Shown here: positions 18,592 through 25,179 of the stretch, in pieces
Numbering within the stretch: position 1 is the first letter of the stretch
Layout of the letters: each line of letters begins with the position of its first letter
Assembly: GCA_965263225.1 (NCBI GenBank)
Contig: CBDHHG010000043.1
Coordinates: forward strand, 62,001 to 126,000
DNA length: 64,000 bases
Direction: 5' to 3'
From: DT-111 sp965263225
Lineage (GTDB): Bacteria > Bacteroidota > Bacteroidia > Chitinophagales > Saprospiraceae
Notes under the pieces: model-generated
What the model saw: only the letters and a program-made list of their open reading frames with translations
Told to the model about the DNA's origin: nothing
The model's database searches: none
Translations under genes and position numbers: made by a program

Positions 18592-19515
18592 ATGGGATAT
18601 ACAAACTGGTCAAGGTCGGCCTATGCCAATCTCAAAGCTGACTACTCCAAAAAATCAACCAACGCCATCTTCAAGTCCAACGCCGCTCGTAGAATAGCAG
18701 ACGACATGAATCCTTATGGATTAACCTTCCGCGAAAGTCGCGACTCCGCCGCACATCCCAACTCCTTAGCCATCGGAGTTTTCCTGGATGTAACCGGCTC
18801 TATGAGGAATATTCCCGAACATCTGATCCGGCACAAGTTGGGTTCTCTGATGGATACCTTATTGGATCATGGCATAGAAGACCCGCAAGTTCTTTTTGCC
18901 GCCATTGGGGACCATATTTCAGACAGGGCTCCCTTGCAAGTAGGACAATTTGAATCCGGTACTGATGAACTAAACCATTGCCTATCTAGCATCTATTTGG
19001 AAGGTGGCGGGGGCGGACAAAGCATGGAGTCCTACCTCCTAGCCTGGTTGATCGCTGGTCGGCATACTTCCATAGATTGCTTTGAAAAACGCAACAAGAA
19101 GGGCTTCATTTTTACGATGGGGGATGAAATGAGTTGGGATGAGGTCGATGCGGATCGACTTAAGGCCATCATGGGTTACTCGGAGGCCAGCCCGATCAAT
19201 GCAAAGGATGTACTCGCCCAAGCCCAACGCATGTATCATGTCTTTCACATCCATGTTAATGAAGCTAGCTATCGGGATGATCCTAGGATCATTGGCTACT
19301 GGCGGGACCTACTTGGTGAAAACCTGCTGATCCTAAATGATCAGAATGCGATTGCCGAACTGATCGCCAGTACCATTGCAGTGATTCATGGCGTGAAATT
19401 GGACAAAGTGGCTTCCAGTTTTGACCAGGGCACAGCGAAGGCAGTTAAGAAAGCTTTGATTAATGTCTCAAGCAGGAGCTTACATCAGCAAGATAGCGGC
19501 ATCATTAAGTTATAA
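18592..19515 (+). CDS. von Willebrand factor A-like domain protein
   Basis: A 307-residue protein with a MIDAS-type metal site. The motif is D-V-T-G-S (Asp66, Thr68, Ser70) in GVFLDVTGSM, with Gly-rich and Thr/Asp segments downstream (EGGGGGQSMES, FIFTMGDEMSWDE) where vWA domains complete the site. There is no signal peptide, so it is cytoplasmic. Pairing with the J-domain/kinase-like gene recalls other bacterial vWA modules that work with chaperone-like or ATPase partners, but no MoxR ATPase is present here. It is in one direction with the PurA-like gene, separated by the palindromic element. Confidence 0.6.
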   Translation: MGYTNWSRSAYANLKADYSKKSTNAIFKSNAARRIADDMNPYGLTFRESRDSAAHPNSLAIGVFLDVTGSMRNIPEHLIRHKLGSLMDTLLDHGIEDPQVLFAAIGDHISDRAPLQVGQFESGTDELNHCLSSIYLEGGGGGQSMESYLLAWLIAGRHTSIDCFEKRNKKGFIFTMGDEMSWDEVDADRLKAIMGYSEASPINAKDVLAQAQRMYHVFHIHVNEASYRDDPRIIGYWRDLLGENLLILNDQNAIAELIASTIAVIHGVKLDKVASSFDQGTAKAVKKALINVSSRSLHQQDSGIIKL

Positions 19516-19678
19516 GTATGAGGATATAATTAGGCTAAAGTATCTGATTAAGGGAGTTTTCAATCTAGGCAAGGCGCAAAAACCGCGGATAGCCGTAGCT
19601 AACCAAGGATTTTTGCAACGTAGCATAGGTTGAAAAATGCCCATCATATCTTCTAGGATAATTGTATCCTCATACTTA
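19513..19678. repeat. 166-bp imperfect palindrome, MITE-like
   Basis: Perfect 13-bp terminal inverted repeats, AAGTATGAGGATA at 19514-19526 and its complement at 19665-19677, enclose a nearly continuous imperfect palindrome. The inner arms TTTTCAATCTAGGC...GCAAAAA and TTTTTGC...GCATAGGTTGAAAA pair, as does the centre GGATAGC/GCTAACC. The element begins on the vWA stop codon and ends 57 bp before the PurA-like start. It codes for nothing visible. A non-autonomous transposable element or a long structured RNA are the two readings. I see no convincing target-site duplication and no second copy in the window. Confidence 0.65.
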
Positions 19679-19734
19679 AATCAAAGATTGGACCTTCCGA
19701 GGGAGGTTCAGGTCTTTGACCCAAATTACGAAAC

Positions 19735-20910
19735 ATGAAAACCAAAATCGTTTTAGGACTAGGATACGGCGATGAGGGGAAAGGACTAACGACAGATTTT
19801 CTTTGTTCTCAGAGTGAGCAGCCCTTAGTCCTGCGTTTCTCAGGAGGACATCAGGCGGGACATACTGTAGTAACCGAAAGTGGGGACCGACACGTTTTCT
19901 CTAGCTTTGGCGCGGGTAGTCTAAGGGGAGTCCCTTCCTACTGGAGTTCTTTCTGCGCCCTATCGCCGATCAATTACCTCAACGAATGGCTCGCTTTAAG
20001 AGAACTAGGCTATACCCCTACCCTGTTCGTCGATGCGCTGGCACCGGTCACTACGCCATACGATCTGTTTTTTAATCGCCATACCGAAAAGAAGAACCAG
20101 CATGGCAGTTGCGGTCTAGGCTTTGGAGCTACCGTCGCTCGCCAACTCACTCCTTACAAACTCTATGCACAAGATTTGCGATATCCGCTGGTTGTGGCGC
20201 AAAAATTAAAAGCCATCGCTCAATATTACCGAAACCTGGGGCAGGACTACTTTACTGACGACGCTTTCTTAGAACAATTGGAGTTGTTCCGACAGGCTGC
20301 CGAGGATATCACGGCTACCTTCACGCTTGTCCAGGAAAAGAGCTTCTTTACCGGCATCAAGGAACGCTATTCCGACCTCCTATTTGAGGGTAGTCAAGGA
20401 ATTTTATTGGACATGGACTTTGGGTTTTTCCCAAATGTTACCCGTGCCTCCACGACCTCTAGAAACGCCATTACGCTGATGAACCGAAATCGCTTGCCTA
20501 TGCCGGAGATCTTCTATATCACACGTGCCTATCAAACCCGGCATGGCAACGGTTTCCTATCCAATGAACAATTCCCCTTACACTATACTCCAAATCCCCA
20601 AGAAACCAACCAGTACAATCCGTGGCAGGGACATCAACGTTGCAGTATCCTGGATCTGGACATGATCAACTATGCTTTAGCCTGTGATGCTAACTTTTCA
20701 GATAATGCCAAGAAGCATTTGGTAGTTACTTGTTTAGATCAATTGGAAGGTACGATTCAGGCATCTAAGGATGGGGCCATCCAGCATTTTGCCTCCTCTT
20801 TGGATCTTCTTGAACATCTGGATATTTCTTTTGTGTCGGTGCTGGAAAGTTGGTCAGAATGCGGGGCGAAAATGCGCACTCAGCGGGTGGCTTACTCACC
20901 GGGTGAGTAA
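19735..20910 (+). CDS. Non-canonical adenylosuccinate synthetase (PurA) paralogue
   Basis: A 391-residue member of the PurA family, shorter than the usual 425-435. The GTP/IMP site GDEGKG is intact with the catalytic Asp13, and the catalytic His is kept in AGHTVV (His43). Other positions differ. GGNNAGH has become GGHQAGH, and the loop that binds aspartate in housekeeping PurA (TTTGRxR) is replaced at residues 295-302 by NPWQGHQR. I infer a different amino-donor or nucleotide substrate. Asp13 is retained, unlike what I recall of phage PurZ. The stop overlaps the GTG start of the next small ORF, indicating coupling. Confidence 0.75.
   Translation: MKTKIVLGLGYGDEGKGLTTDFLCSQSEQPLVLRFSGGHQAGHTVVTESGDRHVFSSFGAGSLRGVPSYWSSFCALSPINYLNEWLALRELGYTPTLFVDALAPVTTPYDLFFNRHTEKKNQHGSCGLGFGATVARQLTPYKLYAQDLRYPLVVAQKLKAIAQYYRNLGQDYFTDDAFLEQLELFRQAAEDITATFTLVQEKSFFTGIKERYSDLLFEGSQGILLDMDFGFFPNVTRASTTSRNAITLMNRNRLPMPEIFYITRAYQTRHGNGFLSNEQFPLHYTPNPQETNQYNPWQGHQRCSILDLDMINYALACDANFSDNAKKHLVVTCLDQLEGTIQASKDGAIQHFASSLDLLEHLDISFVSVLESWSECGAKMRTQRVAYSPGE
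20892..20910. repeat. 19-bp perfect palindrome across the PurA-like stop
   Basis: The arms TTACTCACC and GGTGAGTAA flank one central G, with the PurA-like stop codon at the right end. The core TCACCGGGTGAGTAAA occurs twice, at 20896-20911 and 21072-21087, as a 16-bp direct repeat bracketing the truncated ORF at 20903. It may be an operator, a hairpin or a recombination scar. Confidence 0.7.
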
Positions 20911-21082
20911 ACTCGGCGTTTTCCTGGCCGGCCCCACGCCTCCTGAAAACCAAATGAGCCAGGGGTGGCGAAGAATCGTCATAGGTCTCCTCCGGCAGGA
21001 TCAAAGGCTAGGCCCGAGCATGGTGGTAGTTGCTCCTGAGCCTGAAAAATGTAGTTGGTCAAATATCGATGTCACCGGGTGA
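20903..21082 (+). pseudogene. Truncated nucleoside 2-deoxyribosyltransferase-like ORF
   Basis: A 59-codon frame starts at a GTG that overlaps the PurA-like stop. It begins SKLGVFLAGPTPP and continues through WRRIVIGLLR to VVVAPEPE. This matches the first 50-55 residues of nucleoside 2-deoxyribosyltransferase-like proteins, which are about 150 residues long. The expected second half, including the catalytic Glu region, is missing. The frame stops exactly in the second copy of the 16-bp repeat TCACCGGGTGAGTAAA. I infer a 3' deletion, possibly by recombination at the repeat. The gene fits the theme of the cluster (nucleoside and nucleotide conversion) but is probably inactive. Confidence 0.55.
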
Positions 21083-21121
21083 GTAAAATTTCACTACCTT
21101 GCTGCCACAAATTCCTGACTT

Positions 21122-22057
21122 ATGCAACAAGCGCTCCTCTTCGATCATGATGGTGGTGTGGATGATCTGCTATCCCTGATGCTCGTCCTTACCATGGAAC
21201 ATATTGACCTGAAAGGGATCTCCATCACGCCCGCTGACTGTATCGGTGATTATGCAGAAGAAAGCACGCGCAAACTGCTGCAATTGTTCTCGCAGTCCGA
21301 GGTGCCAGTCGCAAGAGGCAACTATCATGGCGTCAACGCCTTCCCTCCGGAGTGGCGTGCGGGTCCTATGGTGGTGAATGCCATGCCCTTGATGATCAAT
21401 GTGGAGGTGTCGAAGCCAGTGGAGGTGCCGGAGAGTGTCGAACTGCTGTCCCAGGTACTCAGGGAGGCTGAGGAGCCCATCCCAGTCTTGATGACCGGAC
21501 CATGCTCCAATCTGGTACGCACTGTACAAAGATACCCTGAGCTAGGGGCCAAAGTTAAAGAAGTGATCTGGATGGGGGGAGCCATTGATACGGGAGGGAA
21601 TGTGGTCACCTACAATCACAATAGCACCGCAGAATGGAATGTTTTCTGGGACCCAATTGGTTCTAACGTTCTTTTTGAATTGGGCATCCCGATTACCTTG
21701 TTTCCTTTAGATGTTACCAACGCTGTACCCGTGAACTACAGCTTTCTTAAGGATCTGGCCAGACGGTCGGCATTTGATGCTGCCAACTTGGCTGGACAAT
21801 TTTGGGCTACCACCCTCAACACCATTCCCGCTTACGAGTACACCTATTATATGTGGGATATTTTAGCCACCAGTTATCTAGGTATCCCGGATGCCTTTGA
21901 CTTTGAAGAAATAGCTTTAACCGTCGCTACCCAAGCACCGAATGCCGGGCAAACCATGCGCCTGGAGGCCGGTGAGTACAAAACTAAAGTAGCTATGAAG
22001 GTGGATAAGGATCGATTTTATCAATACCTATTACAACAATTTAGCTTAAACTTTTAA
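21122..22057 (+). CDS. Nucleoside hydrolase, IunH type
   Basis: A 311-residue inosine/uridine-preferring nucleoside hydrolase. The calcium-binding N-terminal signature is present as D-H-D-G-G-V-D-D (residues 8-15). LMTGPCSNL, VIWMGGAI and the active-site segment AEWNVFWDP follow in the expected order. The enzyme cleaves the N-glycosidic bond of ribonucleosides to release base and ribose; substrate preference cannot be read here. Length and motifs are complete. The NudK gene follows after 14 bp, so they share a transcript with the PurA-like gene. Together they suggest turnover of nucleosides and nucleotide sugars or NAD-derived products. Confidence 0.85.
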   Translation: MQQALLFDHDGGVDDLLSLMLVLTMEHIDLKGISITPADCIGDYAEESTRKLLQLFSQSEVPVARGNYHGVNAFPPEWRAGPMVVNAMPLMINVEVSKPVEVPESVELLSQVLREAEEPIPVLMTGPCSNLVRTVQRYPELGAKVKEVIWMGGAIDTGGNVVTYNHNSTAEWNVFWDPIGSNVLFELGIPITLFPLDVTNAVPVNYSFLKDLARRSAFDAANLAGQFWATTLNTIPAYEYTYYMWDILATSYLGIPDAFDFEEIALTVATQAPNAGQTMRLEAGEYKTKVAMKVDKDRFYQYLLQQFSLNF

Positions 22058-22071
22058 CCTTCTTTGAACCT

Positions 22072-22653
22072 ATGAATAACCCCAAAGTAAAGATCAATAC
22101 AGTAGAATTGTTATCGGACAACTGGTACACTCTCCGGAAATACAATTTTGACTTCCAAAAAGAAGACGGAAGTTGGGAAACGCAAGAAAGAGAAGCCTAT
22201 GACCGAGGCAATGGAGCTGCCATTCTCTTGTACAATGTTGAACAAAAGACAGTGATTTTGACGCGCCAATTCCGGATGCCCACCTACGTCAATGGAAACG
22301 AATCTGGGCTGCTGATAGAAGCTTGTGCCGGACTCCTGGATGAAGATAATCCTGAGGACTGCATCCGGCGAGAAACGGAGGAAGAAACGGGTTATCAGAT
22401 TGGTGAAGTGGAGAAAGTAATGGAAGTTTACATGTCTCCAGGATCAGTGACGGAGATTCTATATTTGTTTATCGCTGCTTACAATAAGCAAATGAAAATC
22501 CATGCAGGTGGCGGAGTAGCGGAAGAACAAGAAAACATTGAAGTGCTGGAAATGCCCTTCGAAGAAGCTTTTGATAGGATAGCCAGTGGAGAAATCAAGG
22601 ATGCCAAGACAGTACTTTTGCTACAACATCTAAAAATCCGTCAAATCCTTTAG
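22072..22653 (+). CDS. nudK: GDP-mannose pyrophosphatase NudK
   Basis: A 193-residue Nudix hydrolase with strong resemblance along its whole length to E. coli NudK (191 residues). Shared blocks include YDRGNGAAILLYN, NGNESGLLIEACAGLLD, YMSPGSVTE and a C-terminal GEIKDAKTVLLL. The Nudix box runs from Gly87 to Tyr108 and keeps RE..EE.G (Arg100, Glu101, Glu104, Glu105). The first box Glu is Asn93 here, which is a small deviation. NudK hydrolyses GDP-mannose to mannose-1-phosphate and GMP, and relatives also take ADP-ribose. It is the last gene of the cluster. The ADP-ribose activity would fit an NAD-related role. Confidence 0.85.
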   Translation: MNNPKVKINTVELLSDNWYTLRKYNFDFQKEDGSWETQEREAYDRGNGAAILLYNVEQKTVILTRQFRMPTYVNGNESGLLIEACAGLLDEDNPEDCIRRETEEETGYQIGEVEKVMEVYMSPGSVTEILYLFIAAYNKQMKIHAGGGVAEEQENIEVLEMPFEEAFDRIASGEIKDAKTVLLLQHLKIRQIL

Positions 22654-22998
22654 TAAGGACTAGTCCAATACTACAAATCATTTGCAATCAAATCCTTATA
22701 CGTTGGCCCTCTTACCTTGGCAAGTAAGGTGTTTGCAAAATCTGGGCAAATCTTAATTTATTTTTTGCTTTTTTCGATAGAAAAATATAATTTGCATTCA
22801 ATTAAGATCGTTACTATTCTCACAGCTTCAATTCTAACCACATATCCCCAGCATTTAAATAGTACTACCATACCCTTGAAGTGCATTAACATCGTTTCTC
22901 AGTTTAGTTATTGTTTTAGAAATCTGGAAAGTACATTATAATCCAATTTCGCACCCAACACATATACACTTCTACATATTCCTACACCCGATTCCAAA

Positions 22999-23027
22999 TG
23001 TAAAAGATTAATAAACAATCTTTTACA
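22999..23027. promoter_or_regulatory. Perfect inverted repeat upstream of the peptide cluster
   Basis: The arms TGTAAAAGATT (22999-23009) and AATCTTTTACA (23017-23027) are perfectly complementary around a 7-nt spacer. The element lies about 80 bp upstream of the candidate promoter. It could be an operator for a transcription factor or, if transcribed from the far promoter, a hairpin ending in a U-rich arm. Confidence 0.5.
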
Positions 23028-23107
23028 CAGCCATTGCTTGAACTATACATCAAGTTTGCTTACTCATCAGTATCGTGAGTATTATGGATTAATCCAAGTA
23101 AAACTGG

Positions 23108-23139
23108 ATTGACGGAAGGTGTGCATGCTTATACTATTG
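23108..23139 (+). promoter_or_regulatory. Candidate promoter of the peptide cluster
   Basis: ATTG at 23108-23111 and TACTATTG at 23132-23139 are separated by 20 nt. Each differs by one base from the Bacteroidota consensus TTTG / TAnnTTTG. Transcription would begin near 23146, about 60 nt before the ATG at 23207. Confidence 0.35.
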
Positions 23140-23206
23140 ATCCGAAACTTAAGCTCGTTTGGATCAACTAAAACTGTATTGTGTTAACCAAATAGAATTA
23201 ACGGTC

Positions 23207-24796
23207 ATGGTCATCAATCCCTATGAAGTATTAGATTTATTTCTTCGTAAGAATAAATACTATTTCAATAAAAGAGAACTACAATTACAACTTGAAGCCC
23301 ACCCCAACTACCCTAGTGTACGATCTTTTACGGACATCTTGGACTTCTACCGAGTGGAGCACATTGCTGCTACAGTTCCGGAGGAAAGCTTCGATCAGCT
23401 TCCAAGTTGTTGGTTAGCAGTTGTTTCTCCCAAGGGCTTCCGTCAAATTGCCTTAGTTGAAAGGCAAGTCGATCAAGTCAAATTAGCCTCAGAAGATGGT
23501 TCTATGGAACTTTCAAAAACTGACTTCCTGGAACAATGGGAGGGAGTAGTACTGGCCGTTGAACCAAATGAGAATGTAAGCTCTTTCTGGCGCAGCTCTT
23601 CCCTAACATCTATTCTAAGTGTTCTATTGCTCCTATGTATCGGAGGTTGCCTATGGATACAGGGACTTGTAGGTTGGCACCAAATAGCCTATCTCCTGCT
23701 GTCCGCAGTTGGCCTCTATTTTTCCATCCTGGTCTTAAAGGCCGAGTTGGGATTTCAATCTGCTTTTACAGAGAAATGGTGTCGAATTAATGCAGCAACA
23801 GATTGTACGGAGGTGATCAACAGCAAGGGTAGTCAGCTTCCAATGAATATTTCCCTGGGAGATTTGGCTCTGGTTTTCTTCGCCCTAACAATATGTACAA
23901 CGCTATTTTTAGCCACTCCGGCTACCCTATTTTTCCCCTTAGCACTAGCTTCTTTACCCATTGTTTTATATACTCTTTTGTATCAATGGAAAGAGGTGAA
24001 AAAATGGTGTACCCTCTGTCTGGGAATTAGCGCAGTATTGCTTACCCAATTCTTGGTATTATACTTCGCAGATCGATCTACTGTTGTACCTCTGGAAACC
24101 TATCTCAGTATAGCGAGCCTCTTTCTGCTACTGAGTATCGGATGGCGGTTTGCCAAGTCTATTTTACAAGAACACCAGCAATTTAAGAAGGACGCCTTAG
24201 AATACTCCAGCTTCAAAAAGGAAGCCGATAGTTTTAGACCACTCCTACAGGCACAGCAGCAATTCAAAGTCAACGATATGGATCATGGTAGTGCCTTAAT
24301 CATGGGTAACCCGAATGCTACATTCAAATTATATGCTGTGACCAACCCATCCTGTATGCATTGTCGCCCTACCTTTTTGGGTTATGAAAAGATTCTAGAA
24401 CGTTATGGCGATCGCATGGCTTTGGTGTTGCGTTTCAATGTAAGCTTGGAAGATAGTAGTAGTCCTACTCTACACATAGCGGCCCACACCGTCGCCATTT
24501 ACAAAAACCTTGGCCCTCGTAAAGCCCTAGAAGCCCTGGCCGAATGGTTTCAGACGCAAGACTTTGAGGCTTGGCAATCCAAGTTCGGCCAAACCTTGGA
24601 AACCGGGGCTATCAATATCCTGCAACAGCACCGAAATTGGTGTAATGAGCAAGGCCTCATTTTCACCCCCGTCAGCATCTTAAACGAACGTCTCCTTCCT
24701 CCATACTACAACACGGAGGACCTATATTATCTATTGGAAGATCTTCTTCCCCAATTAAGTACGACCTCAGCTGAGGTAGAGGAAGTAGCAGCCTAG
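23207..24796 (+). CDS. C39-like / VKOR / thioredoxin-fold fusion oxidase
   Basis: A 529-residue membrane protein in three parts. Residues about 1-125 resemble a C39 peptidase fold but lack the catalytic Cys-containing motif, so this part probably binds the leader or substrate. The middle is a vitamin K epoxide reductase domain with several membrane helices. It has the loop pair Cys192/Cys200 (eight apart, as in VKOR) and the redox CxxC Cys268-Cys271 (WCTLC). The C-terminus is a DsbA/thioredoxin-like domain with Cys383-Cys386 (CMHC) and a TP cis-Pro segment. Together these make a disulfide-forming relay using quinone. The cysteine-rich precursor lies 96 bp downstream. The ATG at 23207 is preferred to a TTG at 23159. 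Confidence 0.8.
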   Translation: MVINPYEVLDLFLRKNKYYFNKRELQLQLEAHPNYPSVRSFTDILDFYRVEHIAATVPEESFDQLPSCWLAVVSPKGFRQIALVERQVDQVKLASEDGSMELSKTDFLEQWEGVVLAVEPNENVSSFWRSSSLTSILSVLLLLCIGGCLWIQGLVGWHQIAYLLLSAVGLYFSILVLKAELGFQSAFTEKWCRINAATDCTEVINSKGSQLPMNISLGDLALVFFALTICTTLFLATPATLFFPLALASLPIVLYTLLYQWKEVKKWCTLCLGISAVLLTQFLVLYFADRSTVVPLETYLSIASLFLLLSIGWRFAKSILQEHQQFKKDALEYSSFKKEADSFRPLLQAQQQFKVNDMDHGSALIMGNPNATFKLYAVTNPSCMHCRPTFLGYEKILERYGDRMALVLRFNVSLEDSSSPTLHIAAHTVAIYKNLGPRKALEALAEWFQTQDFEAWQSKFGQTLETGAINILQQHRNWCNEQGLIFTPVSILNERLLPPYYNTEDLYYLLEDLLPQLSTTSAEVEEVAA

Positions 24797-24892
24797 CGCT
24801 AAGGGTTAGCTATTTCCTCCCTCCGCCACACTTCCTATTTGAATCCGGATTTCTCTTTTTATAACCAAATTATTTCATCAAATTTTTCTTGT

Positions 24893-25081
24893 ATGAAAAA
24901 GCAAATCTTGAGTTTGAAAGACGCTAAAGTACTGGACAAGGCAAAGCAAAAGGAAATCAATGGCGGTCGCCCTGGTTGTTTATCCAACTGTTCCGGACAA
25001 CCCAATGGTACGATGTGTTGCATGGGTGGCCACCCTGGCTGCCCAGGTTATTGCATCAGTAATCAATGCATGCCTTGGTAA
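24893..25081 (+). CDS. Double-glycine leader peptide with a seven-cysteine core
   Basis: A 62-residue precursor. Residues 1-25 form a typical Bacteroidota bacteriocin-type leader, from MKKQILSLKD to QKEINGG, with cleavage expected after Gly24-Gly25. The predicted 37-residue core starts RPGCLSNC and contains seven Cys (including a CC pair), many Gly/Pro and a terminal Trp. The spacing of the Cys suggests a compact disulfide-knotted peptide; an odd number leaves one free or available for dimerisation. It lies between the VKOR-fusion oxidase and the C39 ABC exporter, which would oxidise and cleave it. The ATG at 24893 is chosen because it begins the leader. An antibacterial or signalling role is possible; nothing in the sequence decides. 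Confidence 0.8.
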   Translation: MKKQILSLKDAKVLDKAKQKEINGGRPGCLSNCSGQPNGTMCCMGGHPGCPGYCISNQCMPW

Positions 25082-25094
25082 TATAAACCGATGT

Positions 25095-25121
25095 AGCAGG
25101 CCCAACTTTCTTGGGTCTGCT
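25095..25121 (+). terminator. Hairpin after the precursor gene, possible attenuator
   Basis: AGCAGGCCCAA (25095-25105) pairs with TTGGGTCTGCT (25111-25121) through an 11-bp stem with one G-U pair and a 5-nt loop. No U-tract follows, so it is more likely a processing or partial-termination/stability element than a full terminator. It would favour precursor over exporter mRNA. Confidence 0.5.
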
Positions 25122-25179
25122 CTACCCCACCACCACCTTACAATCAGCCCTTGACCATTTTTACTGTAGAAACCCATTC

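Larger units (their letters stand above)
22654..23206. other. Long leader region before the peptide cluster
   Basis: About 550 bp, AT-rich, with no credible gene; a 74-codon frame at 22717-22941 has no protein-like features. It holds an 11-bp-arm palindrome (22999-23027), a candidate promoter close to the gene (23108-23139) and another weaker one farther upstream (TTTG 22764-22767, 19-nt spacer, ATAATTTG 22787-22794). Confidence 0.5.

Noticed and set aside
19735..20910. Idea that the PurA-like gene is a phage PurZ (2-aminoadenine synthesis)
   Set aside because: Asp13, which I recall as changed in PurZ enzymes, is present, and no other Z-genome genes are nearby.
22717..22941. 74-codon plus-strand frame before the peptide cluster
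   Set aside because: No leader motif, no protein-like composition, and it overlaps the promoter region; unlikely to be a gene.
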